Assembly: GCF_004342915.1 (NCBI RefSeq)
Contig: NZ_SLWL01000009.1
Coordinates: 1-64,000 of the forward strand
Length of the DNA: 64,000 nt
DNA from: Camelimonas lactis
GTDB taxonomy: Bacteria; Pseudomonadota; Alphaproteobacteria; Rhizobiales; Beijerinckiaceae
Reading direction: 5' to 3'
Under the pieces are notes generated by a model that ran no database searches, was not told the DNA's origin, and saw nothing but the letters and a program-made list of their open reading frames with translations. Positions 21,988-31,486 of this stretch are shown in pieces. How positions within the stretch are numbered: position 1 is the stretch's first letter; each line of letters opens with the position of its first letter. The position numbers and the translations under genes are program-made.

Positions 21988-22629
21988 TCAATGCGCCGTC
22001 AAACGTCTGTGTTCGCCAGCCTGCCGAAAGATATTCCCGCGCACCTGCCCTTTCAGGGTTTCCTCGCCGTTCACCGTCCAGTGCAGCAACAGCCGCGCGC
22101 CCGGCTTCATGCTGCCGGGGCATGGACCCGTGCGGCGCATCGTGGAAACCATGCGGCCGCGCCCATGGCCGCCCCCGTCCATCACGGTTTCCGAGCGGGC
22201 TTCCTGGTTGCTGGCGAAATGCGTCATGCGCGTCAGGGTCGTGGTGATGTCCGCGCCGGCGGCCGGCAATGCGCCCCTGCATCGCATGGTTGACGTCAGG
22301 GTCCTGTCCGTCAGCGCGTAAACCGGATCATCACAGCGCAAACCATCAACCGCGACCCGGGCCCGATCCTCCCGGACATCCAGCTCGTGCAGCGCCCGGT
22401 CCGCCTTGCGGTCGAGGCAAACGCGCCAGACTTTTCGCGTCCTGACCGCCGGGCCACGCGCGGAGGGCGGGATGTTCTCATCGATCAGCCACAGGCCGCT
22501 GGCGCGCGCCGGCGTGGCGGCGGGAAGCGCAAAGGCGCGCGCGGCCGGCGAACCCAGCAATGCGGCCGCCAGCGTGGTCAGCCCCGCGAGGCAACGCGCG
22601 AGAACGGATATCACGCCATTTCCCTTCAT
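21988..22629 (-). CDS. DUF3617-type periplasmic protein
   Basis: 213 residues from ATG 22629, which begins a signal peptide ('VISVLARCLAGLTTLAAALLGSPAARA'). The mature protein has the DUF3617 layout: 'GLWLIDENI', a 'CLD' cysteine motif, paired cysteines at 'RCDDP' and 'MRCRGAL', and 'MTHFASNQEARSETVMDGGGHGRGRMVSTMRRTGPCP'. Function unknown. It is monocistronic and convergent with the nitroreductase. Confidence 0.7.
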   Translation of the reverse strand: MKGNGVISVLARCLAGLTTLAAALLGSPAARAFALPAATPARASGLWLIDENIPPSARGPAVRTRKVWRVCLDRKADRALHELDVREDRARVAVDGLRCDDPVYALTDRTLTSTMRCRGALPAAGADITTTLTRMTHFASNQEARSETVMDGGGHGRGRMVSTMRRTGPCPGSMKPGARLLLHWTVNGEETLKGQVRGNIFRQAGEHRRLTAH

Positions 22630-22977
22630 CTGTGCATCCTGACCAGTGTCAGCCGCCCACCCCGCGTGCGGGCCGTCTGCCACCGTGATCTCGCGGCAGA
22701 TACAGCGGAACATATTGAACAACCGGGAAAAAATTCCGGGTCAGCCTGACTTCCGCCCCCAACGCCAGCGCATGTTTCAGTATTATGCTCATGCCGCAGC
22801 GACGCTATAGCCAGCCGTATGGTTACATGATGTGGTGTATATTGGAACTGTTTCGCCCATCGACGCGCCAGATTGACATATCCGGTAAAAATGCCCGGAA
22901 TACGTTAGGGCAGGTCCGGAATCCCCGGACACGCCATTGCGTGAAATCAACAGCGAAACAAAAATGGAAGGAGACGC

Positions 22978-23976
22978 ATGTCCGGCTTGCCAGCCCTGTC
23001 CACCCTGGCGTGGCAATTCGCCTTTCTTCTCGGCCTGCTGGTGGCGGTGCGCTGGTTGCGGACATTTTTCGTCGCCACCCCCCAGCAGCATGTGCGCGTT
23101 ATCGAGACCTTCGGGCGCTACAGCGGCTACCGCGCCGCCGGCCTGTCCCTCAAGCTGCCCTGGCCGCTCCAGAAGGCGCGCCAGCCGTTTTCGCTGCAAA
23201 CCCGGCAGATCGCGCTCCAGCTCGGCGTCAAGTCGCGGGACAACGCCTTCGTCACCATGCCGATCAGCCTGCAATACCGGGTGATCCCCTTGGCGGTCAA
23301 AGCCGCATTTTATGAGCTGCACAACCCGGAGGGACAGATTGAATCCTATGTGGCGACGGAAGCGCGCGCCGTCGCCGCGACGAAAACTTTCGATCAGCTG
23401 TACACGGACCGGGACGAATTCACCCAGACCGTGCGGGAATCCCTGGATGAGGCCATGAACGCCTATGGCTATGAAATCAGGGCGGTGCTGATCGACGACC
23501 CCCGCCCTACCACGGAAATGATCGCGGCGTTCAACGAGGTGCTGGCGTCGCAGCGACGGCTGGAAGCCGCCCAGAACGACGGCGAAGCCGAAAAGATCAA
23601 ACGCACAAAAAGCGCCGAGGCCTCTGCTGCGGCCATGGCCATCACCGCGCGCGGCATCGCCGAAAGCCGCAGCATCATCGCCGAAGGCAACGCCCGGGCG
23701 CTCGCCGCCTTCCGCGCCGACACCACCCTGACCGACGCCGACGCCATGGCCTTCATGATGGAGATCAACCGTCTGGAAGCCCTGCGGGACGCGGCTTCCC
23801 ACGGCGGCCGCACCGTGCTGGTCACCGGTGACGGCGGCGGCGACCTGGCGGCCAGGGCCCTGCTGGGCGGGCTGGGGCCGGAAACCGCCCCGGACGGCGC
23901 GCGCCCGCCGCTCCAGCGCCCCGCGCCAGCGTCGCCAGTTACATCAGCCGGCGCGAGCGACAGCCCGCTGGCGTGA
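22978..23976 (+). CDS. SPFH/Band 7 domain membrane protein
   Basis: 332 residues from ATG 22978 (GGAAGGAG upstream). One N-terminal transmembrane helix, 'LAWQFAFLLGLLVAVRWL', then a band 7 domain at residues 35-200 ('PQQHVRVIETFGRYSGYRAAGLSLKLPWPLQ', 'VKSRDNAFVTMPISLQYRV', 'YVATEARAVAATKTFDQLYTDRDEFTQTVRESLDEAMNAYGYEI'), an Ala/Glu-rich coiled coil at about 195-260, and a Pro/Ala-rich tail. It belongs with stomatin/flotillin-like proteins that organise membrane microdomains. No NfeD-like partner gene is nearby. Confidence 0.88.
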   Translation: MSGLPALSTLAWQFAFLLGLLVAVRWLRTFFVATPQQHVRVIETFGRYSGYRAAGLSLKLPWPLQKARQPFSLQTRQIALQLGVKSRDNAFVTMPISLQYRVIPLAVKAAFYELHNPEGQIESYVATEARAVAATKTFDQLYTDRDEFTQTVRESLDEAMNAYGYEIRAVLIDDPRPTTEMIAAFNEVLASQRRLEAAQNDGEAEKIKRTKSAEASAAAMAITARGIAESRSIIAEGNARALAAFRADTTLTDADAMAFMMEINRLEALRDAASHGGRTVLVTGDGGGDLAARALLGGLGPETAPDGARPPLQRPAPASPVTSAGASDSPLA

Positions 23977-24119
23977 CCGCAAGGCCGGAGCCGTTCCCGG
24001 CGGCGACCCGGCCCCCTGCCCGCCACCCCTGCGCCACCCTTGGCCCGCCATATTCATGGTCTCGCCAGCGGCCGCGCCCTGCCGCAAGGTCATGGCGGCA
24101 TCCATCGTGGAGAAACGGC

Positions 24120-24245
24120 ATGAGCGGTCACGCACAGGTATTCGCGGGTCTGATTTCCCTGTTATGCCTGTCCATCGCGGCCGTGCTGACCCGGCGATGC
24201 GCGCCCCCCGGACAGGCGCCTGGCCGGCCGCCGCCCCAAACCTGA
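24120..24245 (+). CDS. Possible 41-residue membrane protein
   Basis: ATG 24120 follows GGAGAAACGGC. The product has one hydrophobic helix 'VFAGLISLLCLSIAAVL' and a Pro/Arg-rich tail. It is supported only by the ribosome site and composition; it could be chance. Confidence 0.35.
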   Translation: MSGHAQVFAGLISLLCLSIAAVLTRRCAPPGQAPGRPPPQT

Positions 24246-24346
24246 CATCCGGGTCTGCCATCGGGGTCTGCCGACGCCGGCAAACCCGGCGATGCGGCGC
24301 CATGGCCCGGTTGGCGGCGCGGCCATGCAGGCGCGCCGCCGGACAG

Positions 24347-25285
24347 TCAGGCCAGCGCCCGGCGCACCGCGTCGGCGCAGATGTGCACCGCCGTATTGGC
24401 CTCGTCGATGACCCTGCCCATGGTGATGAAGCCGTGGATCTGCCGGTCGAAGCAGATGTAGGAAACCCGGTTGCCGGCTTCGCTCAGGCGCTGGGCGTAG
24501 GCGAGGCCATCGTCGCGCAGCGGGTCGAAACCGGCCGTCAGCACCAACGCCGGCGGCAAATTGGCCAGGTCCTCGCACAGCATGGGCGAGGCGCGCCAGT
24601 CGGCGTGATGGGCGCGATCCTGAATATAATGGTTATGGAAATAATCGATGCTGTCGCGGGTCAGCATGTAGCCCTGGCCGTTGGCGGCGTGCGACGGGCG
24701 GTCGCTTTCCAGGTCAACGCCAGGATAGATCAGCAGCTGGCAGCGTAGCGGCGGGCCGCCCGCATCGCGGGCCAGGATCGAAACGACGGCGGCGAGATTG
24801 CCGCCGGCGCTGTCGCCGCCAATCGCCAGCCGGTCGGGGTCAACGCCCAGCGACGCGGCGTTGGCGTGAATCCAGCGCGTCGCCGCCATGCTGTCCTCAA
24901 CGGCGGCGGGGAACGGCGCCTCGGGCGCCAGCCGGTAATCCACGGAAACAACCGCGCAACCGGAGGCGTTGGCCAGTTGCCGGCACAGCACGTCGTGGGT
25001 GTCGCGGTTGCCGATGACGAAGCCGCCGCCGTGCACATAGATCAGCGCCGGCAGGACAGTCCCGGGCTGGCTGCCAAGCGGGCGATACAGCCGCAGCGGG
25101 ACTGGCCCGGCCGGCCCTTCCGCGTCGAGATCACGCGCCTCGGCGACCTCCGGCGGCTCCGGCTGCGAAAAGAAGCGACGCTCCAGATACCATTTGCGCG
25201 CTTCAACAGGCGAAAGCTCTTGCACGCCGGGCATGCCGCTGTTGGCGATGAGCTGCAACAGTCCAGCCGTCTGCGGATCAACCAT
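24347..25285 (-). CDS. Alpha/beta hydrolase, HSL-type esterase
   Basis: 312 residues. The HSL family oxyanion motif 'HGGGF' lies at about residue 87, the nucleophile motif 'GDSAGGN' at about 157, 'DPLRDDG' supplies the acid at about 258 and 'HGF' the catalytic His at about 288. An N-terminal cap covers residues 1-60. It is predicted to hydrolyse short-chain esters in the cytoplasm. Monocistronic; the natural substrate is not evident. Confidence 0.9.
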   Translation of the reverse strand: MVDPQTAGLLQLIANSGMPGVQELSPVEARKWYLERRFFSQPEPPEVAEARDLDAEGPAGPVPLRLYRPLGSQPGTVLPALIYVHGGGFVIGNRDTHDVLCRQLANASGCAVVSVDYRLAPEAPFPAAVEDSMAATRWIHANAASLGVDPDRLAIGGDSAGGNLAAVVSILARDAGGPPLRCQLLIYPGVDLESDRPSHAANGQGYMLTRDSIDYFHNHYIQDRAHHADWRASPMLCEDLANLPPALVLTAGFDPLRDDGLAYAQRLSEAGNRVSYICFDRQIHGFITMGRVIDEANTAVHICADAVRRALA

Positions 25286-25345
25286 GAGCGTTTCTCTCCC
25301 AGGATATTATGCCAGCGCGCCTTTTGACGCGTCAGGCAGGAAAGC

Positions 25346-25387
25346 TAGAGCATTTCCATCAAAAGGGGAGCCCACTTTTCGGGGGAG
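25346..25387. repeat. Intergenic repeat, GAGCAT...CACTTTTCGGG type, copy A
   Basis: GAGCATTTCCATC, then AAAAGGGGAGCCCACTTTTC, then GGG. It resembles 38565-38603. Short palindromic elements of this kind are dispersed in Rhizobiales genomes (recalled, not checked here). It lies between the hydrolase start and the 25421 gene. Confidence 0.6.
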
Positions 25388-25420
25388 CAGCGCGCGAACC
25401 GCATGCGCCGCCGGAAACAT

Positions 25421-25807
25421 TCATGATCGGGCCGCCTTCAGCAGCGCGGCGTGCACCTGGTCGACGAAACCGGCGGCCCCGCCGCCAGGCCGGTAGCTGA
25501 CGCCCTGGGTGACATGGGCGACCTTCTGGTCAACAGCGATGCAATAGACCGTATAGGACCAGCCGCCCTGCTGCGGACCGCCGGCGATCACCGCCAGCTG
25601 GCCCGGGTAGCGGTCAATGCTGACGCGGTAACCAGCCTGGCTCGCCGCCTGCTCAACCACCCGCGCGCACTGGTCAAGGCTGAGCCTGGAGGCTTCAGCC
25701 CGCTCCACCCTGTACTCCAGGGCGAAATCACCATCGGCCGCGCCCGCCGCCGACATCCCGCCCACAACCAGAGCCGCCGCCAGCCCTGCTGTCCAACCCC
25801 TGCCCAT
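25421..25807 (-). CDS. Small periplasmic protein of unknown function (DUF6180-like)
   Basis: 128 residues from ATG 25807; a signal peptide ends near 'GGMSAAGAADG'. The mature part, 'LDQCARVVEQAASQAGYRVSIDRYPGQLAVIAGGPQQGGWSYTVYCIAVDQKVAHVTQG', contains two cysteines. I believe it belongs to DUF6180, but this is from memory. It is divergent from the ftr iron operon, with 417 bp between. Confidence 0.6.
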   Translation of the reverse strand: MGRGWTAGLAAALVVGGMSAAGAADGDFALEYRVERAEASRLSLDQCARVVEQAASQAGYRVSIDRYPGQLAVIAGGPQQGGWSYTVYCIAVDQKVAHVTQGVSYRPGGGAAGFVDQVHAALLKAARS

Positions 25808-26224
25808 CACAACGCCTCTCCAGACACATCGCCAGGCAGCCAGCGAATGCCAGGGGCGCCGTAAGGTCAAATCAAGGAACCGCGAGAGGCATGGACTGCC
25901 CGGAATCAGGAAATATTACTTTGGAATAATTATAATCAACCCCACATCCCGGCTCGGAGCCCAACATTTTATTGACACGGCGCCGCGGTCACTGTCATGC
26001 AACGCAGGTTCGGGCCTGACGTACGCCCTGTTGGCGCCGGGAAACGACCATTTCAGCGTAAAAAGCAGAGAAATGGCGGCGATCCGGCCCATCACGACGC
26101 CGGCATTGTGAACATGGACAAATATTGACCTGGAATACGCCAGAAATACCTTGCGTCATGTCCAGGGTTATTCCGGAACGGGCGCGAGAGGCGACGCCGT
26201 TCCCAGATCTTTTCCGAGGCTCCC
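25808..26224. other. Divergent intergenic region upstream of ftrA
   Basis: It contains an AT-rich block at 25906-25935 around GGAATAATTATAATC and no gene. Iron operons in alphaproteobacteria usually carry Fur, Irr or RirA sites here; the block is loosely compatible with an Irr/RirA-type site, but I cannot assign it. Confidence 0.35.
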
Positions 26225-26758
26225 ATGCGCTCCATCGTTCTTGCATCCGCATTTGCCGTCGTCGCCAGCGCCGCCGTCGCCCGGGAAACACCGATCGGAA
26301 CGCCGCAACAGCACGCGGGCATGGAAATCGCCGCCGTCTACCTGCAGCCCATCGAGATGGAGCCGCCGGGGATGATGCGCGACGCGAAGGATTCCGACGT
26401 GCACATGGAGGCCGACATCAAGGCCGCCAGAAACAACGCCAACGGTTTCGCCGAAGGCGACTGGATCCCTTACCTCGGCGTGAAATATGAGCTGACCAGG
26501 CTCGATGGCGGCAAGACCGTCCAGGGCGATTTCATGCCGATGGTCGCCAATGACGGACCGCACTATGGCGACAACATCAAACTGGATGGCCCGGGCAAGT
26601 ATCGCCTGAAACTGACCATCTCGCCGCCGTCGGCCAACCCGCACGCCCACTTTGGCCGGCACATCGACAAGGAAACCGGCGTCGGGGCATGGTTCGCCCC
26701 GTTCAGCGTCGACTATGAATTCGTCTATGCGGGAACCGGCAAGAAGGGCGGCTACTGA
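26225..26758 (+). CDS. ftrA: FtrA: periplasmic iron-binding protein (P19/Tp34 type)
   Basis: 177 residues; signal peptide at residues 1-19 ('SIVLASAFAVVASAAVARE'). The P19/Tp34 fold is shown by 'MEIAAVYLQPIEMEPPGMM', 'DVHMEADIKAARNNANGFAEGDWIPYLGVKYELTR', 'GDFMPMVANDGPHYGDNIKL' and 'NPHAHFGRHIDKETGVGAWF', which supply the Met/His metal ligands. It binds Fe (and Cu) and hands it to FtrB/FtrC. First gene of ftrABCD; its stop overlaps the ftrB start. Confidence 0.9.
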   Translation: MRSIVLASAFAVVASAAVARETPIGTPQQHAGMEIAAVYLQPIEMEPPGMMRDAKDSDVHMEADIKAARNNANGFAEGDWIPYLGVKYELTRLDGGKTVQGDFMPMVANDGPHYGDNIKLDGPGKYRLKLTISPPSANPHAHFGRHIDKETGVGAWFAPFSVDYEFVYAGTGKKGGY

Positions 26759-27111
26759 TGCGGCGGCGCGATCTGCTCCCCGCCCTCGTTCTCTCCGCCG
26801 TTCTCCCCGGGCTGCTTGCGGCCGCCGTCCCCGCCCGCGCCGCCGGCGAGCCGACCTTCCGCATCGAATTCCGCGACGGCGCCATCACGCCGCTGCGCCT
26901 GGAGGTTCCGGCGAAAACCCGCTTCAGGCTTGAGCTGGTCAATCACGGAACCAGCGCCGCCGAATTCGAAAGCCTGGAGCTGCGCAAGGAAAAGGTGCTG
27001 GCCCCGGGCGTCGAGACCGTCATGGTGATCCGCACGCTCGATCCGGGCGAATACAGTTTCTTCGATGATTTTCATCCCGGTTCGCCGCCCGCCGTGCTGG
27101 TGGCGAAATAG
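26758..27111 (+). CDS. ftrB: FtrB: periplasmic cupredoxin-domain protein
   Basis: 117 residues, overlapping ftrA by one base. The signal peptide 'DLLPALVLSAVLPGLLAAAVPARA' is followed by a cupredoxin_1 domain ('RIEFRDGAITPLRLEVPAKTRFRLELVNHGTSAAEFESLELRKEKVLAPG', 'TLDPGEYSFFDDFHPGSPPAVLVAK'). In Brucella and Bordetella FtrB is thought to help oxidise or transfer Fe(II) to the permease. Confidence 0.9.
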   Translation: MRRRDLLPALVLSAVLPGLLAAAVPARAAGEPTFRIEFRDGAITPLRLEVPAKTRFRLELVNHGTSAAEFESLELRKEKVLAPGVETVMVIRTLDPGEYSFFDDFHPGSPPAVLVAK

Positions 27112-27121
27112 GTCCTGACCG

Positions 27122-27955
27122 ATGTTGTCTCCCGATTTCAACGTCGCTTTCGTCATGTGGCGCGAGAGCATCGAGGCGCTGCTCGTCGTTGGCATTCTCA
27201 ACGCCTGGCTGTCCGCCCGTCCGCCGGAAGAGCGGGCCCGGGGCCGGGCGTGGCTGTGGGCGGGCGTGGCTGCTGGTCTTGCTGGCGCGGTCGCCCTGGC
27301 GGCGACGCTGCTGTTCGCCGGCGAGGCGCTGGGCGACGAGGGCCAGGAATATTTCCAGATGGCGATCATGTTCATCGCCGCCGCCCTGATCGTGCAGATG
27401 GTGTTCTGGATGCGCCGCCACGGCCGCACCCTCAAAACCGAACTACACGCCTCGCTCGACGACGCCGCAACCCGCTCGCACTGGCTTGGCGTGTTCGTGC
27501 TCGCCGCCCTCGCCGTGCTGCGCGAGGGCGCGGAGGCCGCGGTGTTCCTGTATGGAACCATGGCCTCGGCCAGCGCCTCATGGTGGAGCGGCGCGTTTTC
27601 GGCCGCGCTCGGTTTCGCCGCCGCGGCGCTGACCTATATGGCCCTGCAGGCCGGCGGGCGGCTGCTGTCGTGGCGGCTGTTTTTCCGGGTGACGGAGGTC
27701 ATGCTGCTGCTGCTGGCGGGCGGTCTGGTGATCAACGGACTTGACCACCTGATCTCTCTTGGCGTTATTCCGCAGCTGTCGTCGAAACTGTGGGACACCT
27801 CGGCGCTGCTGCCGGACAGCGGCGCCTTCGGCGGCCTGGTTTCCAGCCTGACCGGTTACCGGGCCCGCCCGGTGCTGGTCGAGGTGCTGGCGCTCGCCGC
27901 GTTCTGGATATGTATGACATGGCTGCTCAAACGTCCGGAACCACGCTCGGCCTGA
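27122..27955 (+). CDS. ftrC: FtrC: FTR1-family iron permease
   Basis: 277 residues with seven hydrophobic segments. Both iron-coordinating REXXE motifs of FTR1 permeases are present: 'WRESIEALLVVGIL' near residue 13 and 'LREGAEAAVFLYG' near residue 133. The inner-membrane ferric iron channel of the system, 10 bp after ftrB. The 3' end overlaps ftrD. Confidence 0.92.
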   Translation: MLSPDFNVAFVMWRESIEALLVVGILNAWLSARPPEERARGRAWLWAGVAAGLAGAVALAATLLFAGEALGDEGQEYFQMAIMFIAAALIVQMVFWMRRHGRTLKTELHASLDDAATRSHWLGVFVLAALAVLREGAEAAVFLYGTMASASASWWSGAFSAALGFAAAALTYMALQAGGRLLSWRLFFRVTEVMLLLLAGGLVINGLDHLISLGVIPQLSSKLWDTSALLPDSGAFGGLVSSLTGYRARPVLVEVLALAAFWICMTWLLKRPEPRSA

Positions 27956-29352
27956 CCGCCGCGCCCCCACTGGCCCGCCTGTCCAGGCTGGCCCGGGGCG
28001 CCGGTGAGTGGCTGCGCGACCACCAGCGCGGCCTGCGGCGACTGCAGTGGTTCATCATCGCCGCTTACGCCGCGCTGCTGTTCCTGCCGCTGCTGACGCC
28101 GGTTCCCACGCGCCTGTCGCACATCTGGACCAACGCCACCCTGTTCGCCCAGTTCGCCTTCTGGGGCATCTGGTGGCCGTTCGTGCTGCTCTCCATGGTG
28201 CTGATGGGGCGCGCCTGGTGCGGCGTGTTCTGCCCGGAGGGCGCTCTCGCCGAATTCACCAGCCATCGCGGCCTCGGCCGCGCCACGCCGCGCTGGATCC
28301 GCTGGAAGGGCTGGCCGTTCGTCGCGTTCGCCGGCACTACCATCTACGGCCAGATGGTCAGCGTCTACCAGTATCCGAAGCCGGTCATCATCGTGCTCGG
28401 CGGCTCCACCCTGGCCGCCATGGTCATCGGCTTCCTGTACGGCCGGGACAAGCGCGTCTGGTGCCGCTATCTGTGCCCGGTCAACGGCGTCTTCGGCCTG
28501 CTGGCCAAGCTGGCGCCGGTGCATTTCGCCGTCGACCGCCTGAAATGGGATCAGTGGCGGCGCGATCATGATGCCCCCCCGCCCGCCGTCAACTGCGCGC
28601 CGCTGGTGCCGATCCGCACCATGCGCGGCGGCTCCGCCTGCCACATGTGCGGGCGCTGCGCCGGTTTTCGCGACGCCGTGGCCATGGCGCCGCGCGCGCC
28701 GAACCATGAGGTGGTCGCCGTGGCCGGCGATGACGCGAAACCCTGGGAAACGGCGCTGATCGCTTTCGGCCTGATGGGGCTGGCCGCCGGGGCGTTCGAG
28801 TGGACGCAGAGCCCGCTTTACGTGGCCGCGAAACAGTGGCTGGCGGAGTGGCTGGTTGGCCATGGCCTGCTCTGGCCGCTGAGCCCACATCTGCCCTGGT
28901 GGATCCTCACCAATTACCCTGACCAGAACGACATGATGACGCCGCTGGACGGCGGCCTGATGATCGCTTACGTGCTCGCCGCCGCGGCCATCACCGGCGC
29001 GGCGGTTTACGGCTGCCTGGCGCTGGCGACGCGGGCGCTGGGCGCGTTCGACAGCCGCCGCTTCCATCATCTGGCGCAGGGGCTGATTCCCATCGCCGGC
29101 TGCGGCGTGTTCCTTGGCCTGTCCGCCATCACCGTCACGCAGTTGCGGGTGGAAGGGCTGGGGCTGCGCTGGGTTTCCGACGTCCGCGCCCTGCTGCTGG
29201 CCGGCGCCTGCCTCTGGAGCCTGTGGCTGATCTGGTCGATCTCCGGCCGCTACGCCCGCGCGCCCCTTCCCCGCCTCGCCTGTCTCGCGGCGGGCGCGCT
29301 GGCCGTCGGCTGCGGGCTCATCCACTGGGTGATGCTGTTCTGGGTCTGGTGA
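27919..29352 (+). CDS. ftrD: FtrD: membrane polyferredoxin (4Fe-4S binding)
   Basis: 477 residues from ATG 27919 (ATG 27910 is the alternative), overlapping ftrC by 37 nt. Several transmembrane helices; cysteine motifs 'GRAWCGVFCPEGALAEF', 'VWCRYLCPVNGVFG' and 'GSACHMCGRCAGF' are those of NapH/CcoG-like membrane ferredoxins. FtrD is believed to recycle electrons taken from Fe(II) during uptake. Gene order ftrABCD is the same as in Bordetella and Brucella. Confidence 0.9.
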   Translation: MAAQTSGTTLGLTAAPPLARLSRLARGAGEWLRDHQRGLRRLQWFIIAAYAALLFLPLLTPVPTRLSHIWTNATLFAQFAFWGIWWPFVLLSMVLMGRAWCGVFCPEGALAEFTSHRGLGRATPRWIRWKGWPFVAFAGTTIYGQMVSVYQYPKPVIIVLGGSTLAAMVIGFLYGRDKRVWCRYLCPVNGVFGLLAKLAPVHFAVDRLKWDQWRRDHDAPPPAVNCAPLVPIRTMRGGSACHMCGRCAGFRDAVAMAPRAPNHEVVAVAGDDAKPWETALIAFGLMGLAAGAFEWTQSPLYVAAKQWLAEWLVGHGLLWPLSPHLPWWILTNYPDQNDMMTPLDGGLMIAYVLAAAAITGAAVYGCLALATRALGAFDSRRFHHLAQGLIPIAGCGVFLGLSAITVTQLRVEGLGLRWVSDVRALLLAGACLWSLWLIWSISGRYARAPLPRLACLAAGALAVGCGLIHWVMLFWVW

Positions 29353-29557
29353 ACCGCCCGGTTGCAAGCTTAGGCCGCCCGTCCCATTCTCAGGTCATTG
29401 CCATTCCAGCTGCTGGCCGGCGCCGATGTTTTCACCAGATGCGCCTGGCCTGCGGGTTTTCCGGCGAAGCAATCAGGCTTCGCGTGAAGAAAGCGGGCCG
29501 GGGTCGCCGTGTGAACGGATTTTTGTCCCTGGGCCGCAACAGTGCGGGAGACGACCA

Positions 29558-29833
29558 GTGACGGGCATTCGCGACAACACATCCGCTTCGCGCTTCGAGA
29601 TGCAGACCGAATGGGGCCTCGCCGTTCTCGACTATCACGACACCCTCGACGCCATCAGCCTTGATCACACCGGGGTTCCCGAAGGCGCGGCCGGCAAGGG
29701 CGTCGGCGCCCGCTTCGTGCTGGGCGTGCTCGATGACATCCGCGCCCGCGGCCGCAAGATCATTCCGCGCTGCCCGTTCGTCCAGGCCATGCTGAAAAAA
29801 CACCCGCAATACGCCGACATGGTTCTGGTCTGA
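29558..29833 (+). CDS. YjdJ-type GNAT-like N-acetyltransferase
   Basis: 91 residues from GTG 29558 (GGGAG 8 nt upstream). 'LAVLDYHDTLDAISLDHTGVPEGAAGKGVGARFVLGVLDDIRARGRKIIPRCPFVQAMLKKHPQYADMV' is the short YidJ/Gtn-like GNAT domain, with the acetyl-CoA loop at 'AAGKGVGARFV' and the closing 'P.CPF...' typical of this branch. The substrate is unknown. Confidence 0.8.
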   Translation: MTGIRDNTSASRFEMQTEWGLAVLDYHDTLDAISLDHTGVPEGAAGKGVGARFVLGVLDDIRARGRKIIPRCPFVQAMLKKHPQYADMVLV

Positions 29834-30014
29834 CCCCCCGCCCCAGGCGCGGAAAACCCGCGCGCCGGGCCGGGTCGGCGGCAGAATGATCAACGAATTG
29901 ATGTATTTATTTTTATAACGACGTTCAAAAATTCATGGACGGCGCCTCAGGATCGCATAACCTCCATGGACCGCCGGAAGAGCGGACATGGAAGCGCGAA
30001 CCTGGAGGAAGCGC

Positions 30015-31211
30015 ATGATACGCAGGCTTGTTGCAGCCACGCTCGCGACCGTGGCCCTGTGTTTTCCAGCCATATCGGCGGAAAAGAAATACGACCAGGG
30101 CGCGTCGGACACGGAGATCAGGCTCGGCCAGACCATGCCGTACAGCGGTCCGGCCTCTTATGTGGGCATCGTCGGCCGCACCCAGACGGCCTACTTCCGC
30201 ATGATCAACGCCCAGGGCGGGATCAACGGCCGCAAGGTGACGCTGATTTCGCTGGATGACGCCTACAATCCGGCCAAGACCGTCGAGGCGACGCGCCGCC
30301 TGGTCGAAGGCGACGGGGTGCTGGCCACCATGTCGTCCAACGGCACGGTGACCCAGGCCGCCGTGCAAAAATACCTCAACAGCAAGGGCATCCCCCAGTT
30401 GATGATCGGCTCCGGCTCATCGCGCTGGAGCGATCCACAGCACTTCCCCTGGTCGACGGGGGCCCTGTCGCTCTATGTCACCGAGGGCAAGATTTTTGGC
30501 CGCTGGATTCTGAAGAACCGGCCCGACGCGAAGATAGGCGTGCTGGCCCAGAACGACGACCTCGGCCGCGACTTCATCAAGGGGCTGCGCGAGGGGCTTG
30601 GCGAGAAGGCCAGCAAGCTGATCGTTTCGGAGCAGATGTACGACCTGACGGAGCCGACCGTCGATTCCCAGATCCTCACCCTGTCCCGTTCCGGCGCCAA
30701 CGTGTTCTTCAACGCCAGCACCGGCAAGTTCGTCACCCAGTCGATTCGCAAGGTGAAGGAACTGAACTGGCCCGCCCTGCACTACCTGATGAGCGCCTCC
30801 GCCACCCGCATGCTGCTGGAGGGCGCGGGGCTGCAGAACGCCAAAGGCCTGATGACGGTGCAGAGCGTGAAGCACGTCGCCAGTCCGAAATGGAAAAACG
30901 ACCCGGACGTGAAGACCTATGAGGCGTTCCGGGCGAAGTGGTCGCCAGACACGCCTGCCGACGACGACGTCGGCTTCTACGCCTACTCCAGCGCGCTCCT
31001 GATGAAGCGTATCCTGGAAGCCTGCGGCGACAACCTGACCCGCGCCAACGTGCTGAAGCACGCCACCAACCTGAAGGGCCAGACAAGCCCGATCCTGCTG
31101 CCCGGCATTACCCTGAACATTTCGCCGGACGATTACGCGCCCGTGACCAAATTCTACATGGGCGTGTTCAACGGCGACGACTGGGAGGTGTCGGGCGACC
31201 TGGTCCAGTAG
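30015..31211 (+). CDS. ABC transporter substrate-binding protein, branched-chain amino acid type
   Basis: 398 residues from ATG 30015 (GGAGG 7 nt upstream). Signal peptide 'MIRRLVAATLATVALCFPAISA'. Periplasmic binding protein type 1 (Peripla_BP_6): 'EIRLGQTMPYSGPASYVGIVGRTQTAYFRMINAQGGINGRKVTLISLDDAYNPAKTVEATRRLVE', 'DDVGFYAYSSALLMKRILEACGDNLTRANVLKHA'. No permease or ATPase genes are adjacent, so it is an orphan binding protein that must use a transporter elsewhere. Confidence 0.88.
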   Translation: MIRRLVAATLATVALCFPAISAEKKYDQGASDTEIRLGQTMPYSGPASYVGIVGRTQTAYFRMINAQGGINGRKVTLISLDDAYNPAKTVEATRRLVEGDGVLATMSSNGTVTQAAVQKYLNSKGIPQLMIGSGSSRWSDPQHFPWSTGALSLYVTEGKIFGRWILKNRPDAKIGVLAQNDDLGRDFIKGLREGLGEKASKLIVSEQMYDLTEPTVDSQILTLSRSGANVFFNASTGKFVTQSIRKVKELNWPALHYLMSASATRMLLEGAGLQNAKGLMTVQSVKHVASPKWKNDPDVKTYEAFRAKWSPDTPADDDVGFYAYSSALLMKRILEACGDNLTRANVLKHATNLKGQTSPILLPGITLNISPDDYAPVTKFYMGVFNGDDWEVSGDLVQ

Positions 31212-31486
31212 GCGCCCGCCGGGCGGGGACGCCTGGGGCCCGGGCTGGCCAGGCATGCCGCGCCGGCAATTGTTGGCGCGGCGGCCGCGGGGATATAAGA
31301 AGGCCGGGAGCCAGGAACTCTGGCCGGAAACGCGGGGTCGGAAGGGCCTGGCGCCTCCGGTCATGTCTGGCGACGTCCAGCGCCGGTCACGGCGCTGCCT
31401 TGCATTCACTTCCCTGCGCCGGCCCCCGTCAGCGCGGACCAACCGACAGCGTCCCGCGCGGGACGCGTCCATATGGAAACGACAGG

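Noticed and set aside
27856-29367. 503-codon open frame antisense to ftrD
   Set aside because: It is Gln/His/Arg/Gly-rich low-complexity sequence, the usual antisense product of a GC-rich gene; ftrD on the other strand has complete motifs.
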